Below, one piece after another: positions 1-9,648 of a stretch of 64,000 nt of DNA. The DNA is from Sipunculus nudus. Lineage: Eukaryota > Annelida > Sipuncula > Golfingiida > Sipunculidae. The notes under the pieces are model-generated. The model was not told the DNA's origin. It saw nothing but the letters and a program-made list of their open reading frames with translations, and did not search any database. The stretch covers positions 13,038,001 to 13,102,000 of the forward strand of contig CM049308.1 in assembly GCA_026874595.1 (NCBI GenBank), in the 5' to 3' direction. Positions within the stretch are counted from its first letter, which is position 1. Each line of letters starts with the position of its first letter. The position numbers and the translations under genes are program-made.

Positions 1-1121
1 TAGTCTGTCCATTGTGTGCGTTTTTGTTCTAGGATAGCTTTTTGTGTTAGTTTATTTATTCTGTTATATAAATGGTTCGCTTCGGCCGTGCGGGCCCGTT
101 TTTGATAATTTCGGACTCGGCGACGCAGTTTTACAAGTTCCCTGATTCTGGGCGTGAAGTGCCACCAATTTCTATTTTTATTTATTTTTTCGGGCGCTAC
201 TATATTAACAGCTTCGGTGATGGACTGGGTCATCTCGTATGTCAAGTTATCGATCTGGAGGTGGGTAATAACATCCGCCTCGTCAGGATCGGTCATTTTT
301 TCGTCCGTGTATTTTTGGAATTTTTCCCAGTCTGCGTTTTTCAGGTCTCTGAATTTTTTTGGGGGCGCGACCTGTGGTGCCCAGTTTATATCTAAATGGA
401 TTGGGAGATGATCTGAACCTATATCCTCTCCCACATAGTATTCAGAACTTAAAGCTAATTCTGGCGTGGCTAGAGCGAGGTCTAGTATGTTCCACGCTCC
501 GTTTGCGGTGTTAAAGTAAGTCGGGTTTTCGTCATTTAATAGTATTAAATTACCGTCTGAGAGTTCATTCATTAATATTCTCCCAGACTCGTTTGTGTAT
601 CGCGCTCCGTAATTTTCATGAGGGGCGTTCAGGTCTCCGAGGATTATGTAATTTTTGCTGTTATTTCTGATTTTTTGGAATATTTGCGGTTGTAATTTGT
701 TTTGTGGCGGATTGTAATAAACTATTATATCTAGGGGGGAGGTTGTGTTTTGTTCGTTGTTTATGCGCACGGAGAGAGCTTCTGCTTTAAAATGCCCGAA
801 CCATTTGTTTATAGTATAGTTTAGTTGTCTGTCTATACAAATGGCCGTGCCCCCTCCGGCTCCTGTTTTTCTGTCTGCTCTGATTAAGTCATAGGGTCCC
901 ATCGAGAAATGGGTGCCTGGTTTGAGTTTTGTTTCTGTTATCAGAGCAATTTGTATGTTGTTTCTTGTTAAATAATTTAATAAACTTTGTTTTTTGGTGG
1001 TGAGACTGTTTGTGTTAATGTGAATGATCTTGAGTTTGTCGTTTGGGGTGTTAGTTGGGGGGCTAGTGTTATCTATATTATTATTTACAATATTGAATGC
1101 TATTTTTTTGGGTTGTTTCAG
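1..1121 (-). CDS. B1 pol (endonuclease-RT), partial at window edge
   Basis: This is the N-terminal part of the element B polyprotein: the APE-like endonuclease and the linker before the RT. The frame is open from within the gag end. Its endonuclease motifs (HINTN, TETK, LGDLNAPH, GSDHLPIH) begin about 45 codons before the first in-frame ATG (902-900), so that ATG cannot be the true start. The gag stop TGA overlaps an in-frame CTG (1121-1119), giving CTGA. Start by stop-coupled reinitiation at CTG, or by -1 frameshifting in the roughly 40-nt overlap, are both possible. The RT core is outside the window. Confidence 0.75.
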   Translation of the reverse strand, partial: MKQPKKIAFNIVNNNIDNTSPPTNTPNDKLKIIHINTNSLTTKKQSLLNYLTRNNIQIALITETKLKPGTHFSMGPYDLIRADRKTGAGGGTAICIDRQLNYTINKWFGHFKAEALSVRINNEQNTTSPLDIIVYYNPPQNKLQPQIFQKIRNNSKNYIILGDLNAPHENYGARYTNESGRILMNELSDGNLILLNDENPTYFNTANGAWNILDLALATPELALSSEYYVGEDIGSDHLPIHLDINWAPQVAPPKKFRDLKNADWEKFQKYTDEKMTDPDEADVITHLQIDNLTYEMTQSITEAVNIVAPEKINKNRNWWHFTPRIRELVKLRRRVRNYQKRARTAEANHLYNRINKLTQKAILEQKRTQWTD

Positions 1122-2860
1122 CGGGATAAGGCAGGAAATTCCTGTCTGTAAAGACTGTTATTTTGTTTAGTTTTCATTATATTTGCTTCAACAGTGCGTG
1201 GATGCACTGTGAAGTGGTAGGCTTGTCGGTGTCCTACTGCTAGGATATTGCAGATTTCTGCTAGTGATTTTTCGGGCAGTAATTCTGTCATAGCGAAGGC
1301 CAAGTAGGTTAAGTTTTTTGTTGCTTGTATTTCCCTGTTATTTTCCTGTGTGTTTATTTGTGGTGTGTTTTTTATTGTGTTGTTACCCCATGCAGGGCGG
1401 CTTGGGGCTGGGGCGGGGAGGAGTGGGATTTTGTTTGTTTTTTCTTTGTTAAGTTTTTCGTTTATTCTGTAGTCCGAATTTGCCTTTTTGTAAATGGGAC
1501 AGGACTTGTAGCTGGCTATATGCTGCCCATTGCAGTTTGCGCATTTTGCGCTCTGTTTTGATTTGTCGCAGTCTTTTAGTGTGTGTCCTTGTGTGCCACA
1601 ACGGAGACACCGGGGCTGTAAGTTACATTTTTTTGCTGAGTGGCCAAATCTTTGGCAATTGTAGCACTGAGCTACTTCACTCAACTCTTGGTATTCAGTC
1701 ATTTTGTATGTTTTGTGTCCTAGTCTGATGTTTGTTTGTTGTGCTGTTTTGTATTGTTGGGTGGTTGCAAAAGTAAGTTTTATAACTTTACTTTTGCCTA
1801 GTCTGTGTGCTTCTGTTACTCCTAGGGCTGTGAGTTCTTCGGTGATTTGTTGTGCGGTCGTTTCGTCTGGGATTCCTTTAATGACTCCCTTTGTTTGTTT
1901 TTTGGTGTTTGTCTTGTTGATCAGTTTGTTTGTTGTAGTTTTTGTTACTTGTAGTGCTGGGAGAGTGTCCATGTTGGTGTCATCTGTTGTGTTTTGATTT
2001 CCGTTGGTCGGTTGTGGGTTTGTGTTTTGTTTGTTTGGTTGCTGTTGGGTGTATGGGGAGGTCGATTTTTTTGGTTTTTTGTTTGATTTTGGTGGTTGTG
2101 TGGGACTTGTGGTGTCGTTTGTGGGTGACATTTTCCTTTTTGGTGATGCTGTGGGTTTTGTGCTATTTGTTAACATTTGAACTTGAGTTTGGATGGGTGT
2201 TGTGTCCGCTAGTTTGAGTTGTCTTCTCGCTGATGGGTTTGTGTATGCGGGTTTCCTGTTTGTTGTGTTTAAATCCCTATCAAGGGTTTGTAGTGCTGCT
2301 TCACAGCTTTGTAGTTTTGGTGTGTTTGTGGTTTGTTTTTCGTCTGTCGGGTGATATGTTTTGTTTTGTTTTGGTTGTTCTTGAGTTGTTTTTTTGTCCA
2401 GATTTTTTTTGTTGATTTTGTCCATGTTTTGTGGGTCAGTGTTTTGTTCAGGGTTTTGGGGTTTTTCTGTGTTGTTGGTGCTAACCTGCTGTGGTTGATT
2501 TGTCACTGGAGTGTTTTCTGATTTGTTTTTGTTTTGTTCACTAATGATTTTTCTCATCTCTTTTATTTCATTAGTCATGTGCCTGATTAAGTCTCTCTGT
2601 TCGGCTAATTCTTGTTTTTGTGTGGCGATAGTCTCCCTTAGGAGATCTATCAGTGATTGTGTATTTTCCTCGACATTTTGTGTTTTTTTGTTTTCTTTGT
2701 GTGTTTGGTTTTCAGCTTGTTTTTTCTTGGGGTCTTTCTTTAGTTTTGGTTTTGTTGTATCCTGTTTTGTCATTTTTCCTTTGTTTACTTTGGCCCTACA
2801 TGTATCCATAAAATCCACTGCTGGGATCATTGTTGGTTTAGTTCCAGTGCGGGCGGCCAT
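1118..2860 (-). CDS. B1 gag, CCHC zinc-knuckle nucleocapsid-like protein (580 aa)
   Basis: This is the ORF1/Gag protein, expected to bind element RNA and form the ribonucleoprotein. Residues about 1-65 are Lys-rich; 66-115 look like a coiled coil with heptad Leu/Ile/Met; 115-320 are low-complexity Asn/Thr/Gln/Pro/Lys. A PRE_C2HC-like fold (about 322-398) leads into three knuckles: CX2CX4HX4C at 399-412, CX2CX4HX4C at 418-431 and CX2CX3HX6C at 440-454. This trio is typical of arthropod Jockey/R1-type Gags. The C-terminal block (TELLPEKSLAEICNILAVGH) is conserved in all B copies. It is the only complete B gag here. The start is the first in-frame ATG and fits the domain layout. Confidence 0.85.
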   Translation of the reverse strand: MAARTGTKPTMIPAVDFMDTCRAKVNKGKMTKQDTTKPKLKKDPKKKQAENQTHKENKKTQNVEENTQSLIDLLRETIATQKQELAEQRDLIRHMTNEIKEMRKIISEQNKNKSENTPVTNQPQQVSTNNTEKPQNPEQNTDPQNMDKINKKNLDKKTTQEQPKQNKTYHPTDEKQTTNTPKLQSCEAALQTLDRDLNTTNRKPAYTNPSARRQLKLADTTPIQTQVQMLTNSTKPTASPKRKMSPTNDTTSPTQPPKSNKKPKKSTSPYTQQQPNKQNTNPQPTNGNQNTTDDTNMDTLPALQVTKTTTNKLINKTNTKKQTKGVIKGIPDETTAQQITEELTALGVTEAHRLGKSKVIKLTFATTQQYKTAQQTNIRLGHKTYKMTEYQELSEVAQCYNCQRFGHSAKKCNLQPRCLRCGTQGHTLKDCDKSKQSAKCANCNGQHIASYKSCPIYKKANSDYRINEKLNKEKTNKIPLLPAPAPSRPAWGNNTIKNTPQINTQENNREIQATKNLTYLAFAMTELLPEKSLAEICNILAVGHRQAYHFTVHPRTVEANIMKTKQNNSLYRQEFPALSR

Positions 2861-3328
2861 ATTGCTAGTAGCAGATTGGCCCCCGCTTTTGTTTGTGATT
2901 TATTTTAATCCTAATTAGGTGTTTATGAGTTTAGTAGCGTTAGCGTCACTTACTTGTTTCTGGTCTCAGAGTGCATGCGCGTATGTAATTTCACTTACTT
3001 TACTGTGTTTGTGTATGTCTATCTTGTTTCTGTGTCTTGAATCTGTATTTGGCGTCTGTATCTTGTTTTGATCTTGTAGTCTTTGTCTTTAAGTTGTTGT
3101 TTCTCTATGTGTTGTTGATGATACTTGTTAGTCCTAAGAAGGACTGTTTGGGTGGCGCCGGCCGGCCCAGTCAGACTTAACACAATGTGTAAGTTTCACT
3201 GACTGAGCTAACACGGTGCTAATTGGAGATGGTCTGGTGATCTTCTTAATTAGTGTCAGGTATCACAAAGGATGCTGGAGGCTGGTGGCTGGAGAGTCTC
3301 ACTGGCACGTCCGCACGGTACGGTGGTC
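2861..3328 (-). promoter_or_regulatory. B1 5' UTR, main part
   Basis: About 470 nt lie between the B1 gag start and the A1 insertion, with no supportable gene. The palindrome AGTCCT-N4-AGGACT is at 3130-3145, about 210 nt from the reconstructed 5' end. On the sense strand the bases before it read GCCACCCA, as they do before the same motif in element A. Like other Jockey elements it presumably has an internal promoter, but no core element can be assigned. Confidence 0.5.
3130..3145. repeat. Palindromic motif AGTCCT-N4-AGGACT in B1 5' UTR
   Basis: A 6-bp inverted repeat with a 4-nt spacer. On the element sense strand it sits in GCCACCCA..ACAGTCCT..AGGACTA. The same context occurs in the element A 5' UTR, although A and B are otherwise unrelated there. 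Confidence 0.75.
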
Positions 3329-3975
3329 CATCCATCCATAACCGTTACACCGCTCAGGCAATAACTAGGGTTTCTACGCCGCAGTTTTGCCTCTTCGGGT
3401 CCCCCTCATTCTGCACTGAGGTCGCCAGAACTGACACGCCAGCTAGCCAGCTAGGTCCGGCCCGCCCTCGCCAACCGTCAACCACCGAGGAATCCCCCAG
3501 GTGTTCCGGGAGCCTGAGCCTCGCAACCTGCCAGTAATGTCCGAGCGCTACCGGCCTGCCCCTGGACTATTCGCAGTCCCGTCATGAGCCTTGTCCCTTT
3601 CGACCAGGTACAGCTCTCGTTCGATCGGAGCCTTCTCGGGAGCCTTCTCGGGAGCCTTCTCTGGTGCTTTTGCCATCATGTCTTGAGCCTTGTCCCTGCT
3701 GGTCCTGACCGGACCCCCGGTTATTTTGACGTCTTGGAGCCTTGTCCCTGATCCTTTCGGGATCCCCGTAACTTTTTCCACCAAACGGCTGGCTCTACAG
3801 GGCCAGGTTCCATACTGCCGGCAACAGGCTGGCCTACTCTTCTATCGAAAAACAGTATGGGGTCTTTTACGTGCCCGTCCCCTTCTGGACACGGGACCGC
3901 CATTTAACGTCCTCATCCGATGGACGACCCGTGTTTGTCTTTTGCAGGCGGGCGCTGCGGTGCCCCGGAGCCTTT
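3329..3975 (-). other. A1 3' UTR
   Basis: About 650 nt after pol. It holds short direct repeats (GGGACAAGGCTC three times, GAGAAGGCTCCC-like units three times), a terminal stem-loop (GGCAA..TTGCC, with ACT/AGT inside it) and the CCATCCATCCAT tail on the + strand. Small sense ORFs tile this region (70, 60 and 78 codons), but nothing supports them as genes. Confidence 0.7.
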
Positions 3976-6765
3976 CTACCCTTCCCCCACTTTCTCTAGT
4001 GGGGTGATAATACTGGGTTTCCGTCTGCCACTGATCTTTTGCCAGTCGAGCCACATTTTGAGGTCTTTATAAAACTTCTCTTGCTTCACCTTTTCGACAT
4101 AGCCTTTGCTCAACCTTAGTATGTGGTCGCTCACATACTCTATATCTGCCTTCTCGTGAAGCACAGATATCCGCGTGCGGGGCGGGAGTCTCAAGGCCGT
4201 CCTTAAGGCTCTGTTTTGAAGCCGTTGAAGTTTTTTAATGTGGTGCTCTTTGGCGGTGATCAGGGCTATGCAGCCGTAAGTCATAACCGGTCTGATCCAG
4301 GCTTTATAAAGGTATATCAAACTTTGGGTAGACATGCCTCCTGATCCTGCTTTTAGCACTCTTAAGCAGTTGAGTCTCGCTTTGACCCTCTGTTCGATAT
4401 CCTCTATATGAGCCGCCCATGTGAGTCTCTTATCAACCGTCAGACCCAGAAATTTTATCTGGTCTGTGAATTGAATTGGTTCCCCGGCCAATTTCAGTTC
4501 TGGCGCTTTGCCGGCCTTACTGCCTTTCAGGTGCCTACCGAATTTGCAAGCCTGCGTTTTTGTCGCATTGACTCTTACTCGCCATTTGGCGCACCACTTT
4601 GTCACCTCGTCTAGACCGGCCTGTAACCTGGGTACTGCCCTCTTGCTATGTGTCCATAGCGCAGTGTCGTCCGCAAATTGGCTCGTCGCCCCCGTGCGGA
4701 CCCCTCCTTTCTCGGACAGGCTAGGCATGTCGTTGACGAATATGACATAGAGCAGCGGGCTGAGAGCTGAGCCCTGCGGTGTGCCTGCGGCGGGTTCGAT
4801 CTCATGCGACTTAGCGTCACCTACTCTGACCCATAGCTTCCTGTCACTTAGGAAGGACGAGAGGAGCCTCACAATGCGAGTCGGTAGTTTTGCCTGCGTT
4901 GCGATCTTATACCTTAGACCATCCCGCCATACTGCGTCGAAGGCTTTCTCGACGTCTAGGAATACACCTATAGTATCATTAGATCGCTGCAGGCATTGTC
5001 CCACCGACTGAGTCAACCTGAACAGTTGGTCATTTGTCGACCTGCCCTTACGGAACCCGCTCTGATTCGGGTTAAAGAATTTTGCTTCCTCCAAGTGACC
5101 ACTGATCCTGCCAGCCAGTATTCGTTCCAGCACTTTGCCCAGAATTGGCAGTAGGCTGATGGGTCGGTAGCTTTTCGGCAGCGAGTGATCCTTTCCCGGC
5201 TTCGGGATCATGATCACGTTCGCTCTTTTCCATGCCCTTGGGAAGTACCCCAGTTTCAGACACGCGTTGAACACAGATGTGAGCGCTTCCAGCCCTTCCT
5301 CCGGTAGGTTAATCAGCACTTCCCTGGTGAGGCCGTCCTCCCCCGGGGCTTTTCTGCTTTTGAGTTTTTTCAGCTTCCTGCTGACTTCCGCTTTTGAGAT
5401 CGCTCTCAGTAGCGGCTCGTCCTCTGCTGTCTGAGCGTAGCAGCTCTCTACCCTTGCCAGAGGCGAGTATAACTCGTTTGCACCTTGTCTTACGTGCCGA
5501 TCAACCTCCTCCTGTGTTTGGTCGTCGAACTGGGGTCCCGTCGGGACCTTGTGTATGTTCCGGAGCGTCTCCGCGAACAAATTTGCCTTGTCCTTTTCCG
5601 TACTAGCCACCGTTCCCATCGGGCCTGTGAGGTCTGTAGTTCCGACCGATGGTTTGTTCATCGAGCCCGTGTATTGGCGGACCTGTCGCCAAAATTCGCC
5701 CACTGATATTCTGTGGTCCATACCGCTCGTGAACTTGTACCATTCCGCCTTTTTCTGGGCTTTTATTGCATTTTTCACCTCCCGACTAATAGCATTGTAT
5801 TGGGATTTTAACTCCTCTGTTCGGAGTTGGATCTGAAGCCTTCTGATCCTCCTTCTTTCCCTTACAAGTGCTTTAATCGTTGGGGTGAATGACCACCAGT
5901 TACGGTTTTTCCTTTCCACCATCGGACACGCTCGGTCCAGGCAATCTCGCATTTCAGAGGTCAGTTTGTCGACTAGGGTGTCGATTCCTTCTGGGGTCGA
6001 TGGTTCAGCGATACCTCGGAGCCTGTCTGCCAATTCATTTTTAAAGAGCCTCCAGTTTGCCTTTCTCCAAGGCCTCACCATTTTGGGTGGCTTTCTGTTC
6101 GCTCTCCAATCGAGCTCTAAATGAATTGGCATGTGATCGCTGCCTATATCTTCCCCTACATGAAATTTACTGACCAGACCTACCTCGGGCGATACGATTG
6201 CCAGATCGAGTATGTTCGTTCCACCGGTCGTGGGGTTCACCCTGGTCGGGCTCCCATCGTTCATTATCACCATACCGTACCGATCTATGCAATCCATCAG
6301 TGCTTTCCCGTTCAGATTAGAGGATCTGCTGCCATACGAGGTGTGTGGGGCATTTAGGTCCCCTAACACCACGTAGTGGCTGCTGTTCCTCTTAATCTTG
6401 TCAAAGAGTTGTGCCCTGGGCCGTGACTGTGGCGGGTTGTAATATACTATTACATCGATTGCCGGGTCGCCGCTGTGGACAGGTTCAACTCTAACCGTTA
6501 GAGCTTCTATGTCCATCCTTCCTAGCCAGTTTGTTTGGCGGTATACTAGGTTCTCTTTGATCAAGAGAGCCACTCCGCCTCCCATATTACCGTCTGGCCG
6601 TCCCCTGTGTAGCAGGTTATAGCCGGTGAAGGAAACGTTTCTGGTCAGCTTAGACTCGCTGATAGCCATGATATCTACGGAATGCCTGTGGATATAGTTG
6701 AGTATCTCTAACCTCCTTCCATACAGGCCATTCACGTTTGCGTGGCATAGTTTGAGCTTAACCAT
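3976..6765 (-). CDS. A1 pol, APE endonuclease-reverse transcriptase (929 aa)
   Basis: This is the element A polyprotein; domain positions are given under A3. I start it at the ATG at 6765-6763, which overlaps the gag end (ATGGTTAA: pol ATG, gag stop TAA). The frame is open for 43 codons further upstream, but that stretch encodes no endonuclease sequence. The protein appears identical to the other A copies; differences I noticed, such as the codon near 4278, are silent. Confidence 0.92.
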   Translation of the reverse strand: MVKLKLCHANVNGLYGRRLEILNYIHRHSVDIMAISESKLTRNVSFTGYNLLHRGRPDGNMGGGVALLIKENLVYRQTNWLGRMDIEALTVRVEPVHSGDPAIDVIVYYNPPQSRPRAQLFDKIKRNSSHYVVLGDLNAPHTSYGSRSSNLNGKALMDCIDRYGMVIMNDGSPTRVNPTTGGTNILDLAIVSPEVGLVSKFHVGEDIGSDHMPIHLELDWRANRKPPKMVRPWRKANWRLFKNELADRLRGIAEPSTPEGIDTLVDKLTSEMRDCLDRACPMVERKNRNWWSFTPTIKALVRERRRIRRLQIQLRTEELKSQYNAISREVKNAIKAQKKAEWYKFTSGMDHRISVGEFWRQVRQYTGSMNKPSVGTTDLTGPMGTVASTEKDKANLFAETLRNIHKVPTGPQFDDQTQEEVDRHVRQGANELYSPLARVESCYAQTAEDEPLLRAISKAEVSRKLKKLKSRKAPGEDGLTREVLINLPEEGLEALTSVFNACLKLGYFPRAWKRANVIMIPKPGKDHSLPKSYRPISLLPILGKVLERILAGRISGHLEEAKFFNPNQSGFRKGRSTNDQLFRLTQSVGQCLQRSNDTIGVFLDVEKAFDAVWRDGLRYKIATQAKLPTRIVRLLSSFLSDRKLWVRVGDAKSHEIEPAAGTPQGSALSPLLYVIFVNDMPSLSEKGGVRTGATSQFADDTALWTHSKRAVPRLQAGLDEVTKWCAKWRVRVNATKTQACKFGRHLKGSKAGKAPELKLAGEPIQFTDQIKFLGLTVDKRLTWAAHIEDIEQRVKARLNCLRVLKAGSGGMSTQSLIYLYKAWIRPVMTYGCIALITAKEHHIKKLQRLQNRALRTALRLPPRTRISVLHEKADIEYVSDHILRLSKGYVEKVKQEKFYKDLKMWLDWQKISGRRKPSIITPLEKVGEG

Positions 6766-8788
6766 GACGTCCCCCCACCGACTTCTTAAAACCGTTGCTA
6801 CCGGCCTTTTTGGATTTGGGCTGCCTATAGCTGCCCTTATCCTTTTTGGATGATGCGTTACTGGCTGGTACCGATCGAACTCTCGGCTCCTCACGGTCCT
6901 TTTCCGTTCCTCTGTCCGACAGCGCCGTCCACGACAATTCTAGGCCTAGGTGCCTAGTAGCCGACTTCTTCACCACTGTTACGGCCCGTTCTCTGGGCTC
7001 ATTGACTTTCGCCAGCTTCAGCGTTTCTGTGATCACTTCACAGAGAAACTTTATCAGTTTCTCTGGGTTGATCTCTAGCATAGCCTGGCTTTCAGCCACG
7101 GCTTGCTCCTCCGCCGGAGCTACCCCCTTTTCCGTTACATTGCGGTTTTTGGCCGCGGCCCGCCCTCCGGCAAGCCTGGTGGACGTGCTACCGCTAGCCA
7201 CGACCTGCCCCCTTTCGGGAGCGGGAGCCTTCTGGGTCCTTACAGCCTCTGAGGCCGTGGGTCCCCGGGAGCCTCTGGTGATTTTGGCGTAGGTCACGCC
7301 AGTCTGGTGGGCTTTGCCTTTCCTGCCTTCCGCGCTCTTGCTGGTCGGCTTCCCTTCAGTGCCGTGTTTAGCCGTTGTCGGCCTCTGCCGGGCACCTTTG
7401 AAGGCTGTACAGCCCCTGTACATCGCCCTGTGGTCGCCCCCGCAGTTTGCACATTTTGGCTTGCTCTTGTCGGCTGCCCTTCGACAATCTTTGGCATAGT
7501 GGCCTGCCTCGCCACAGTGCCTGCACCTGCCAGCCTTAGTGCATACTTTGGCCGTGTGCCCGAACTGGTAGCAGTTCAGGCACTGGATCGGCTCTACGGC
7601 CTTCCGGAAAGCCTCGCAGCGTATACGCTCGCTCCCGTACCTGAACCCGTGCTCGAGTGCCCTCGTAGCGCTCTCGCTCTGCTGAAAGTGCACGAGCACC
7701 TTCCACACCGGCTTTTTTCCGTGCCTGAGCCGCACGACCTCTTTGGCTTTTAAGCCCTGTTCATTTAACTCCGCCATGATCTCCTCTGTTGAGATATGCG
7801 GGCTCATTCCTCTGGCCACCACCGATGTTTGTTGGGTGCCCTCTGGTTTGGCTTGCTTGTTGCCCCGTGCAAGCTCCACCACTACCTTGGGCCCCGCCTT
7901 GATCAGTGGGCGCCAGTCGGGCCTGGCTTCCCTTGCTGTTTCGGGGAGCGTGACCACCATTACTCCCCTGTCGAACTTTGTCTTACAGGCGGAGGTGCCC
8001 GTGCACTCCGTCACCAGCCTGTTCATTTTTCTACTGTTCTGCCTGAGGGCTGCCGGTAAGCCCCTGACCCAGTACCGAGCCAAGCCCTCTTTCTCCTGGT
8101 CGGCCACCTCACCTTCCGGCTGGCCGTTCTCCGTGCTCCCTGTCCGTACAGGCGAGCTTCGGGTCGGAGTTCCGTCCGCTGCTTGATTAACCCGGGTCCC
8201 CGGTTTGGTGGGCGACCCGCTATCACCTGAGCGGACTGGATTAGAGGGCGTCGATCTCTCGATCGAGCTTGGGGACAGTGTCCTGAGAACCGTCGGCCAC
8301 TCAGGCGATCCCACGTCTATGATTGGAGACCCCGACCGTTCGGGCGTCCCCGCCTTGTCCGGCCCCGGGACCTCCGGGGTGACCACTCCCGGGGTCTGCG
8401 GGGTTACCACTACCCTGTATGAATCGTTGCCCCTCTCCGGGGAGTCATCGAATAGCTCGAAACTGGCGTCCCCTGTCGGGGTGGCCGGTACCGAGCTCGG
8501 GGAACCCAGCGTAGAGCTTGGCGAGTTCGATGCCCCTTGCATCGCTCCCTCGCCTGCTGGGCTCTGTGAGGCCGAACCCTTGTTCGCGCCTCGACCCTCC
8601 ATCTCGGTCCGCACGTCCGCCGCCTGCGCTCTACCGATGCTCTCCGTGATGAGCCCCGTAATCATCTGGAGGGCGTCAGGCCCGTGCCTTGCTGCCTGCT
8701 GCAGCCCACCTGTGATCTGGGTGAGACCCGGGATCACTTCTCTTTCCCTCTGAGAAAGCACCAACAGCCTGGTAAGTGCTTCCGCCAT
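6758..8788 (-). CDS. A1 gag, CCHC zinc-knuckle protein (676 aa)
   Basis: The element A Gag, with domains as described under A3. The only residue difference I saw from the other copies is Val instead of Ala in the C-terminal RSVPAS context (near 6891). Its last 8 nt overlap the pol start. Confidence 0.92.
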   Translation of the reverse strand: MAEALTRLLVLSQREREVIPGLTQITGGLQQAARHGPDALQMITGLITESIGRAQAADVRTEMEGRGANKGSASQSPAGEGAMQGASNSPSSTLGSPSSVPATPTGDASFELFDDSPERGNDSYRVVVTPQTPGVVTPEVPGPDKAGTPERSGSPIIDVGSPEWPTVLRTLSPSSIERSTPSNPVRSGDSGSPTKPGTRVNQAADGTPTRSSPVRTGSTENGQPEGEVADQEKEGLARYWVRGLPAALRQNSRKMNRLVTECTGTSACKTKFDRGVMVVTLPETAREARPDWRPLIKAGPKVVVELARGNKQAKPEGTQQTSVVARGMSPHISTEEIMAELNEQGLKAKEVVRLRHGKKPVWKVLVHFQQSESATRALEHGFRYGSERIRCEAFRKAVEPIQCLNCYQFGHTAKVCTKAGRCRHCGEAGHYAKDCRRAADKSKPKCANCGGDHRAMYRGCTAFKGARQRPTTAKHGTEGKPTSKSAEGRKGKAHQTGVTYAKITRGSRGPTASEAVRTQKAPAPERGQVVASGSTSTRLAGGRAAAKNRNVTEKGVAPAEEQAVAESQAMLEINPEKLIKFLCEVITETLKLAKVNEPRERAVTVVKKSATRHLGLELSWTALSDRGTEKDREEPRVRSVPASNASSKKDKGSYRQPKSKKAGSNGFKKSVGGRHG

Positions 8789-9641
8789 TCTTTTATTCAG
8801 TGCCCTCTCACTGAATTGTCTAGATATACTCCCGCTCGGGCAGTATTTTGGTTTCCCGACCTTTCTCGATATATTCCTTTTGGGAATATATCGGGCTTTT
8901 CCTCTCGCCCTTTTTGACCTCGCTCCTCTGTCGGGTCTTATTATTTTATTCCCGTTCGGGCAATAAAATACTTTTGGATTCTCTCTCCGCCTCCTGCCTC
9001 TATTTTCGCCCCGATTGCTCGTACCTGTTCAGGCTACGATTTCTCTTTTCAGTAGATAGGTTGTTTCCAGAGCGTGGAAGACAACTTATCTTCAGATGAT
9101 CCGTGAGCCAGCGAGCCGAGAGCGGGCTCTATTCAGCAGTTTTTTACCCAGAGCCGGGCTTAAAACTGTGAGCTTTGTGGACGGTCGGGCCGAGAGCTAG
9201 CCCTTGAGCCGAGAGCAGGCTCAATGAATGAGTTAATTAACTGTACCGAGAGCGGGTATCTGTTAATTAGTTCTTTGTAGGTTTCACCTACCCCGGAGCC
9301 AACAAGAAAATTCGAAAAAGTGATACTTTACCTGATTCCCCTAAAGTAACCTTAACTTATAGAACTAAGCCCTAGCTAAGATGCACTTGTTTGGGGATGG
9401 CAGTACTGAAAAGCTGAAAAGCTGAAAAAGATAGACTAGTCCTAAAGAGGACTGTTGTGGGTGGCTCCTATCACCAGACTCGCTAATCACTAATGTGAAT
9501 AGCTTGACTGGGAAGTTAGGCGCCAGTGAGTCTGCTGTGTCTCCGCGTCTCTGTCCACTTGACTAATTAGGCGGTGGTGGTCTAATTAGAGCTGCTCCCA
9601 GGCACGTCCGTTCTCCACGGCTGCTGGGAACGCAATGCAAT
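8789..9641 (-). promoter_or_regulatory. A1 5' UTR with four hairpins
   Basis: An 853-nt leader. Nearest to gag (8795 to about 8969) are four strong hairpins, equivalent to those listed in A3. Further out are several copies of GCTCTCGG (sense) and, at 9438-9453, the AGTCCT-N4-AGGACT palindrome. No gene is supported here. Confidence 0.65.
9438..9453. repeat. Palindromic motif in A1 5' UTR
   Basis: AGTCCTAAAGAGGACT, 188 nt from the A1 5' end. On the sense strand it follows GCCACCCA, as in B1. Confidence 0.75.
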
Positions 9642-9648
9642 GGTGGTC
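9635..9648. repeat. Target-site duplication of A2, left copy
   Basis: ATGCAATGGTGGTC occurs here and at 15956-15969, flanking A2. It is made of the A1 5' terminus (ATGCAATG) plus the A1 target (GTGGTC). A2 therefore inserted after A1, exactly at the A1 5' junction. Confidence 0.85.

Larger units (their letters stand above)
1..3328 (-). mobile_element. Element B copy B1, 5' part (non-LTR retrotransposon)
   Basis: This is a Jockey-type non-LTR retrotransposon copy on the minus strand. It runs off the left edge inside pol. Reading the minus strand, it has a 5' UTR (3328 to 2861), a full gag and the start of pol. It is the only B copy in the window with an apparently complete 5' end. A1 and A2 are inserted in its 5' UTR, so its last 5' bases lie at 15970-15996. 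Those bases are followed directly by the GATA-repeat 3' tail of B2, a head-to-tail junction. Confidence 0.85.
3329..9641 (-). mobile_element. Element A copy A1, full length
   Basis: A 6.3-kb non-LTR retrotransposon with 5' UTR, gag, pol and a 3' UTR ending in CCAT repeats (+ strand view), without poly(A). It is inserted in the B1 5' UTR; GGTGGTC (3322-3328) recurs at 9642-9648. Its 5' terminus carries CATTGCATTGCG on the sense strand, as does A4 at an unrelated site, which marks the likely true 5' end. Both reading frames are open. A2 is inserted directly at its 5' junction. Confidence 0.93.

Noticed and set aside
902-904. First ATG of B pol as its start codon
   Set aside because: It would remove the first endonuclease motifs (HINTN and TETK), which are in frame just upstream and conserved in B1, B3 and B6.
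8205-8753. A 182-codon antisense ORF across the A gag (and 147-148-codon ORFs beside it)
   Set aside because: These are shadow frames of a GC-rich gag; no domain, and their limits follow gag composition.
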